DNA from: Heterostelium album PN500
Taxonomy: Eukaryota; Evosea; Eumycetozoa; Acytosteliales; Acytosteliaceae
Reading direction: 5' to 3'
Assembly: GCF_000004825.1 (NCBI RefSeq)
Contig: NW_008805066.1
Coordinates: 992,001-1,056,000 of the forward strand
DNA: 64,000 bases
Positions 57,901 to 64,000 of this stretch are shown here, one piece after another. The position numbers and the translations under genes were made by a program. Position 1 is the stretch's first letter; the number at the start of each line of letters is the position of its first letter. The notes beneath the pieces are model-generated. The model saw nothing but the letters and a program-made list of their open reading frames with translations, did not search any database and was not told the origin of the DNA.

Positions 57901-60900
57901 TGGAGGAGGTAGAGAAGTTGCTTTTTAAATCATTGGATCTTCTTGAGAGAGCAAAGTCAAACAAAACAAGCAACAACAACGGAGATATTATTGGTTACGA
58001 TACTATCGGCGATGAATTGGCAAAATTACATTTCTGGTTGGCAATAGTCTGGATTGAACGACAACAAAATCAAAACTACGATCCAGAGATACTCAAGAGT
58101 GGTGTTCGTTATGTTGAGAGTGTAGAAGGTTCAACTATTTCAGATACTAGTGATAATAAGTTGGAAGATCAACAACAGAGACAACAACAACAATCTGGAT
58201 TCGATACAGTCGCTGGTGAACAATTGAAATGTGCGTTGAGACAATGGGGAAGACTACTTCCTGGCTCAGCCAATCAGTTTGTTAATCCATCGACTACCAT
58301 ATCTACACTACATGCCATCGGTGACATCTATTCGTACGAAGGTGATCTGATGATGACTGCAATGGTGTTGGAATTGGCACTGGCATTCCTCATATCTCTA
58401 TTCCCGAGGGATTCCTACTATTTCTTGGATCAGAGTTCACACTGCTATTCGAAGCTCTGTCAGCTCTATGTGGAGATTGAAAACTACTCGATGGCACAAC
58501 ACAATCTGCAGTTGTACCGGTCGTTGCTAGACGATGCCAAGAGCAATGGATGTCCTTTCAATCTCGATAGTTTCGAATTGTCATTCAAGATCTGTCAGTT
58601 GGAGTTGCAATTTGTCAACTCTCAAGAGTCATCAACGTCAACGTCATCGACTGACTCCCATCGTCAAATCATTGAATTGTATCAACAATCGAAACTAGCG
58701 GTTAAAGAATCGAGTAAGACTATCGATAATCCAGTGTTTATCAGATTGACAAAGTTGGCATCACTCGTCTACCTAGAACAAGCCAATTCCAACATGGCAT
58801 TGAAACTATCGAATGAGATATTAAAGAATGTCCAATCAATGATTCCATTGGAAACAAAGGTTGCAATACTTTCAAGTAGTGGGGGTGGTAGGCAATCCAT
58901 TCAATCTGACACCGCTAGTACTTCTTCAAGATCGTCAACAGCCTCATCCTCGTCATCGTCATCTTCAACTTCATCAACAACATCATCACCACTCTCCGCT
59001 ACATCCTCTTCAAACTCTGAATTAGAAGATCGTGTCACTTTAGTATATCATGGTAAAGTATCTAAATGGGGATGCCTGAGAATTGCTATTGATTCGCTGC
59101 TGCATATTGCGAGTATCTACGAGTTGAGAGGTCGTCCCAAAGAAGCACAGTATCACTACGAGCGAGGTTTGCTCATTGGCAATATCTACGGTTCAATCAA
59201 GATCACCTGTGAGTTTTTGGTTGAGCTTGGTGAGCTGTGTTACAACCGTCACAACTACACCGATTCAAAGATCCACTTGGAGCGAGCCATCGCCCTAATG
59301 GAGCCATACGCATCGAAAGAACCGAGAATTCAAAAGATAAACCTCATGGCCAACATGCTCCTCGGTGATCTCTACCGACGACAGAATCTTACCTCCTACT
59401 CTGGAAAGATCTATAGCAACTGTTTAAAGTCTATCGAGAGTTTCCTATCAAACCAAAAGCTATTAGAAAGATTTAAAGAAACATTAACATTCAAGTAAGT
59501 AGTAGATTGAATTGATTCCTTATCAATATAGTCAGAATATTAATAATATACATATTATTGTTAAAATAGGAGTGATTCTACACCAAAAGAAAAACGATTG
59601 TTAAAGTTAAACAAAGTTAGATCTAGTGATAAATCAAAGTTGGCAAACAATGAAATAACAAATGAGATTCAAAATCTTCTTGAGAGATTACAAATCGATC
59701 CAAATTCAAAAATCAATTTTGTTGCCGATAATAGCAAGAAGAAAAAGAAATCAACAACTACATCAACAACTACTTCTACTACAACAGCAACTGTTGAAGT
59801 TGAATCAACATTGTTATCGATAAAAGCGAGAGTACAATCAAAGATGGCAAAGATAATGATTATCAAAGAGAAATACGATGAAGCTATTGAATCGCTGGAG
59901 GAATTGGTTGGACGAGTCGAAGAACAACGATCTGTCAATCCGATAACTCTATCGATTTTAGAGTTTCATTTGGGTCGTGCCTATTACTTGTCTGTGCCCA
60001 AAGAGGAGCGTGATCATCTCTGGAAACACTATCTCACTCCGAAAGCATTGACATCCGGTACCAACAAGCTGATATTGAAAGCGAGAACACTCTTTCTAAA
60101 GGCATTCTCTCAGTGTGGTCGTTATAATATCATTAAATTGACATCGCTGCTCTGTCGTTACATTGCCAGCACCACTGGACAGTTACTACCATACGTAGCT
60201 ATCCACTTTTTGAATCTATCGATGGGTGTTAGATTTAGACATGATATACAATCGATTGTACATCATCATGTCGAAGATAGTACTGGTAATAATAATAACA
60301 AACAGCAACAACAAGATCGTATAGGTCCACAGTTGGTAGAGTTGAGAAAGCGTTGGTTTAATTGGGATGGTGGCATTCCACTGCCAACAAAACTGGACAA
60401 CAAGCAATATAGTTTGGAGTTGGCGAAGCTCTACAACACCGATTTGCCTACAGAGTGGTCTGTGAGCAATATCTTTATTGATGTTGATCAAATGTCGATT
60501 ATACTGACAAAGTTAATGGGTCAGAAACAACCAATTTTAATTAGAATAAGAATGCCAACTGTTTGTCAAATCGATTCTTCACTCTCTGCCAATGTGGTTG
60601 AAGAACAAGATGAAGATGAACAAGTAGATGAAGATGAACAAGTAGATGAAGAAGAAGAAGAAGAGGAGGAAGAGGATGAAGAAGGTGAGGAAGAGGATGA
60701 AGAGAATGTGGAAGAAGATGTGGAAGAGGAAGAAGAGGATGACGATCCAAAATTAATATTACCATTTATCGACAAGTTAAGAGCTGATATGAAAACACTT
60801 TCCAATGAAAATCTAAGAAACAATCAAGATAATACACCTAAACCTGGTTTACCAGAGACAGATGCCATGAGACAAAAATGGTATAAGCGTAGAAGACAAT

Positions 60901-62165
60901 TGGAGTCAGAGGTAGATCAGTTGAGATTATCATTGGATGGAGTTTTTGGAGCATGGAAATCATTATTCATGGGTACTCTGAACGATTCGCTATTGTCAGA
61001 GAAGTTGGCAGATCAACTTCCTTCACTCACTGCCCATTTGGCAACATTACAGACTGATGTTAAGTCGAAAGTTGTAAATGTTAGCCTCTTGGAGTGTCTA
61101 ATCATGTCGCTGGCATACATTAATGAAGCACATCTACATCAGGCCATTATCGATCTTCTTGGATTCGAAACAATCGATGATCTACATCCTGAATCCGAAG
61201 ATTATCTTGAACGTGCAGCCGAAGAGAATTCCGATTGGAAACTGATAAAGAAATCAAAAGAAGCAATCATTAAATCATTCAATATTATATTTAAAACCAA
61301 AAAGTAAGTAAAAGAAAGTAACTTTTTTAAATTAATAAATTATTATTATTTACTAATTTTATTATTTATAAATTTATTTAGATCCGGTACACAAACAATT
61401 AAGGAATCAATTGAAAATGTAAAATCTTATGATAAATTACCAATGGTTTTGATAATGGATAAGAATTTACAACTATTCCCAATTGAATCAATCGATCCAC
61501 TAAGAGATTCATCAGTTTACAGACTACCGTCTTTTGCTTTCCACCAATTTCTAACTATGAAGAATCAACATAGAAATGGTACACACTATTCCAAGGTCGA
61601 TCCAAACAGTCTTTTCTATATTTTGAATCCAAAAGGTGATTTGGTTAATACAGAGAAAACTTTTGCTAAAATGTTTGATAAGACCTGTGCCAACTGGAAA
61701 GGAATAAGAGGAAGAGCACCAACTAAACACGAGTATCGTGATGCGCTTGAGGAGCATCACATTTATTTGTATATGGGTCACGGTAGTGGTGAACAATACT
61801 ATCCGGGTGACGACATCCAAAAGTTAAAGAAATGCGCAGTCTCACTGCTATTTGGTTGTAAGAGTGGTAGTTTGGAAGAGCATGGTGAGTACGAACCGAC
61901 TGGTGTCATTCTTGATCTTCTGTTGGCTGGTAGTCCTACTGTCATTGGTCATCTCTGGGATATCCCTTCAATGGACTCTGATAGAATGGTTCAAAGTTTT
62001 ATTGAGAAATGGTTTGAAGATATCAAAGCAAAAGAGGATGAGGAAAATTCACTCGATATATCCGAAGCACTTTCAATATCAAGAAGATCTTGTACCTGGA
62101 AATTCTTGGTTGGATCAAGTTGTATTTGTTATGGAATTCCAACTTATCTTTTACCATTTGAATAA
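54955..62165 (+). CDS. espl1: Separase (cohesin-cleaving cysteine protease)
   Basis: Ten exons give 2162 aa: 54955-55085, 55168-55564, 55638-55785, 55868-55993, 56068-56222, 56317-56521, 56610-56932, 57009-59494, 59570-61303 and 61382-62165. All junctions are GT-AG and the frame is kept. Separase cleaves the cohesin kleisin at anaphase onset. The C-terminal protease domain shows the catalytic pair: His2035 in YMGHGSGEQY and Cys2061 in LLFGCKSGSL, with VIGHLWDIPSMDSDR following, as in the CD-clan family. The long N-terminal part is made of helical repeats (for example YLEKGYLVNKKITPRNPEKL, AQYHYERGLLIGN), as in other separases, interrupted by Gln and Ser runs. An acidic Glu/Asp tract lies near residue 1530. 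The length is typical. Confidence 0.93.
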
Positions 62166-62560
62166 AAATGTTTTAAAATTCATTTTTTTTTTTTTTTTGC
62201 ACTCTTGTTATCTTTTTTTCTCCTAAATTGACTTTAACATAGTGATACTTAATCACCAGTAGACTAAGTTGGTCGAGTTTAATAACAAGATGAAAATAGA
62301 TTTTGTTTGGTATAAATTCCTTGGGTTTGGTTATAGCATGTCGATGTATCATTTAAAGTCTGAAACTCGACAACACATCTCGAGGGTTGCACGTTAATCC
62401 CCCTTTTTGTAGCTTTGCATATATTTCTCGACAATATATTAATTTTTCAAAGAGTTTAGAAGAGGTGGAATTAGAAAAAAACAATTTTTGGAATTTTGAG
62501 TCTAAATAAGTATTGTTTTTAAAATTTATAAAAACACTGAAATTGAAAAAGTTCCCTAAA
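62166..62560. other. Spacer downstream of separase
   Basis: A T run right after the stop (62184-62198) and AT-rich sequence; a short GC-richer patch near 62370-62410. No gene. Confidence 0.4.
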
Positions 62561-62890
62561 CCCTATGTCTAGTCAGGTGTGGGTTTATTTGATTTTTAAC
62601 AGATCAGCTGAACATCTAGTTCCTCTCCTTGTCATTGGTCTATTCTGTAAGAGCGTCATGCTTCGATCTATTTGTCTTCGTCAAGATCTAAATGATCAAT
62701 GATGAATCTACCCTCCATCAAGTCTTTTCTTCGATGAGCTCGTGGATCTTGTCCTCGGTTTGTTCTTCTACCTCCTTGGATGATATTAACCTGACGGTCG
62801 ATCGGAGCTATGTACTAACTCGGTAGATCTCTACTGTTACTGAGTGGTGGTACGTTGGCGTGCTGTATAACTATGTATGTCTAACTTTGA
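62561..62890 (+). pseudogene. Relic of the unrecognised family (third copy)
   Basis: Frames read MSSQVWVYLIFNRSAEHLVP and SWILSSVCSSTSLDDINLTV with stops between, and the end (GGTACGTTGGCGTGCTGTAT) resembles 31085-31105 and 35705-35725. It is a decayed copy cut off by the LTR fragment that follows. Confidence 0.4.
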
Positions 62891-62892
62891 GG

Positions 62893-63225
62893 AATTAACA
62901 TTTTAGAATTATAATAATTAAATCAACTCACACTTCAATAATAATTACGAATTCAATTATCACAAACTATATATATACTGACGCGATTTCAAATAACTAA
63001 AGTTAATAATCCAACTGTTAACAATAATTAAATTTCTTCGAATAATATCAACATTGAGTGAACCAACCAAATATCAATCTACCAAAATTAACATAAAGAA
63101 ATAATCAACAAGTTAATCTACAATGAATACCAAATTAGTTAATCAACAATAGATTTTTGAGATTGGGCAACTGCACATGTCGAAGAAATCTAACAGAATA
63201 AATACCATGGAAAATCCACCTTGGA
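62893..63225 (+). mobile_element. LTR fragment, copy 3
   Basis: Aligns with roughly the first 60 percent of the solo LTR at 1090-1677, with more differences than copies 1 and 2 show to each other. The terminal TG end and the last third are missing. It is a fossil fragment, likely the oldest of the three. Confidence 0.7.
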
Positions 63226-63378
63226 AATAATTGATTTATCATGTTAATCGAAAGATTCGAATTCTCTCATTTAATATAATATTTAAAACTAAAAGTAAGA
63301 AATGAAAGTAACTTTTAAAATGTATTTAATTCTTTTCAAATTATATTTATTTTATTGTGTATTTATAAGCTAAATTAA

Positions 63379-64000
63379 TTAATATGCAATTGAAGTAGAT
63401 GCACACCAATTTCTATTGTGACTAATAATATTTCTAAAGAATAGTTCACATTGATTGGATTCAATTGAATATTTGAAATTATCATCATTAGATGAACCAT
63501 ATGAATAGATATAACTTGATGTTGGTGATTCTCGATGATACTTCACAAATGGATACTGTGCATTTGCGAGAGGAATAGCATTGAGATTGATTGTTTGTTT
63601 GGTTTCAACATTGTATTTGATGAATCGTTTGTTTGTCACATCTAATATGAAGAAATTTCCATTGTTATCATGACATGCTGATGTTGGTGTAATGTCAATT
63701 TGATGATCTGTTATCGTTCTATTTGTTAAATCGAATTGAAATATCAAATTTAGACTCCATGGTATTGAATATAATGAACCTTTGAAGATCATTGATGATA
63801 CTTGCATACCATATCCAACAGGTAATTGATGATATGATTCAAATTTCATTGTTTTGATGTTGAATCGATCAATTCTATTCGATATATTTAGACCATTAAC
63901 TAAATAGATATGATCTTGACCATCATAACAAACTGATATATCATAATCACCATTGATTCCTTCGATATCACCAATATGTTCAATTGATTTCGATTTGGCT
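63379..64000 (-). CDS. B-box/coiled-coil/propeller protein, partial at window edge
   Basis: The last half of the propeller reads from the window edge (upstream of NRIDRFNIKTMKFESYHQ) to the stop at 63379 without interruption. Windows read LPVGYGMQ, PWSLNLIF, DITPTSACHD and IISHNRNW, different from every other copy, although parts are shared with the 19586 and 44887 copies. The N-terminal B-box and coiled coil lie outside the window, so it cannot be judged whether the whole gene is intact. Confidence 0.8.
   Translation of the reverse strand, partial: AKSKSIEHIGDIEGINGDYDISVCYDGQDHIYLVNGLNISNRIDRFNIKTMKFESYHQLPVGYGMQVSSMIFKGSLYSIPWSLNLIFQFDLTNRTITDHQIDITPTSACHDNNGNFFILDVTNKRFIKYNVETKQTINLNAIPLANAQYPFVKYHRESPTSSYIYSYGSSNDDNFKYSIESNQCELFFRNIISHNRNWCASTSIAY

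Noticed and set aside
60541-60823. Ser- and Leu/Pro-rich frames on the minus strand
   Set aside because: Antisense of the acidic Glu/Asp tract in separase.
1-64000. Reverse transcriptase, integrase or capsid genes to go with the LTRs
   Set aside because: No such motifs were found in any frame; only LTR remains are present.
1-64000. CRISPR-like arrays among the many short repeats
   Set aside because: Repeats are microsatellite runs within coding homopolymers or A/T spacers; none has regular repeat-spacer structure, and the genome is eukaryotic.

Overview
The window is dictyostelid (social amoeba) nuclear DNA. The signs are very AT-rich spacers with long A and T runs, short GT-AG introns, Asn/Gln/Thr/Ser homopolymers inside proteins, and conserved eukaryotic genes written as compact multi-exon units. 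The species cannot be fixed from the sequence.

Layout. 1-3742: spacer, a solo LTR and a broken B-box/propeller gene. 4033-14983: ordered gene block with orc2 (-), pgs1 (+), a secreted beta-helix membrane protein (-), an eIF2-gamma-like protein (+) and a two-exon ankyrin-type protein (+). 15063-36270: accessory block with an intact SAM/AAA-ATPase/nuclease-like gene of the Crinkler type, a decayed relative carrying the same first exon, a further NTPase fragment, three B-box/propeller copies (one split by a solo LTR), a large inverted repeat, and relics of an adducin/aldolase gene, a DDX6-type helicase, a tRNA-Lys and an ankyrin-type gene. 37609-46711: a BP74-type secreted protein, an ankyrin protein, two more B-box/propeller copies and a Cys-rich secreted protein. 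47784-62165: conserved block with RNA polymerase III subunit 2, TFIIA large subunit and separase, all on +. 62600-64000: relics and a seventh B-box/propeller copy running off the edge.

Housekeeping functions are DNA replication licensing (ORC2), cardiolipin/PG synthesis (PGS1), transcription (RPC2, TFIIA) and sister chromatid separation (separase). They share no operon; neighbours are arranged divergently, convergently or in tandem with ordinary spacers.

The most notable biology is the B-box/coiled-coil/propeller family. Seven copies lie within 64 kb, with frameworks nearly identical at DNA level, while short regularly spaced windows in the propeller differ in almost every copy. This is the pattern expected of a diversifying recognition surface on a TRIM-like scaffold. 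The second notable feature is a SAM-domain first exon, almost unchanged, joined to two unrelated NTPase bodies, which resembles the modular build of Crinkler effectors. Both functional ideas are inferences from sequence pattern.
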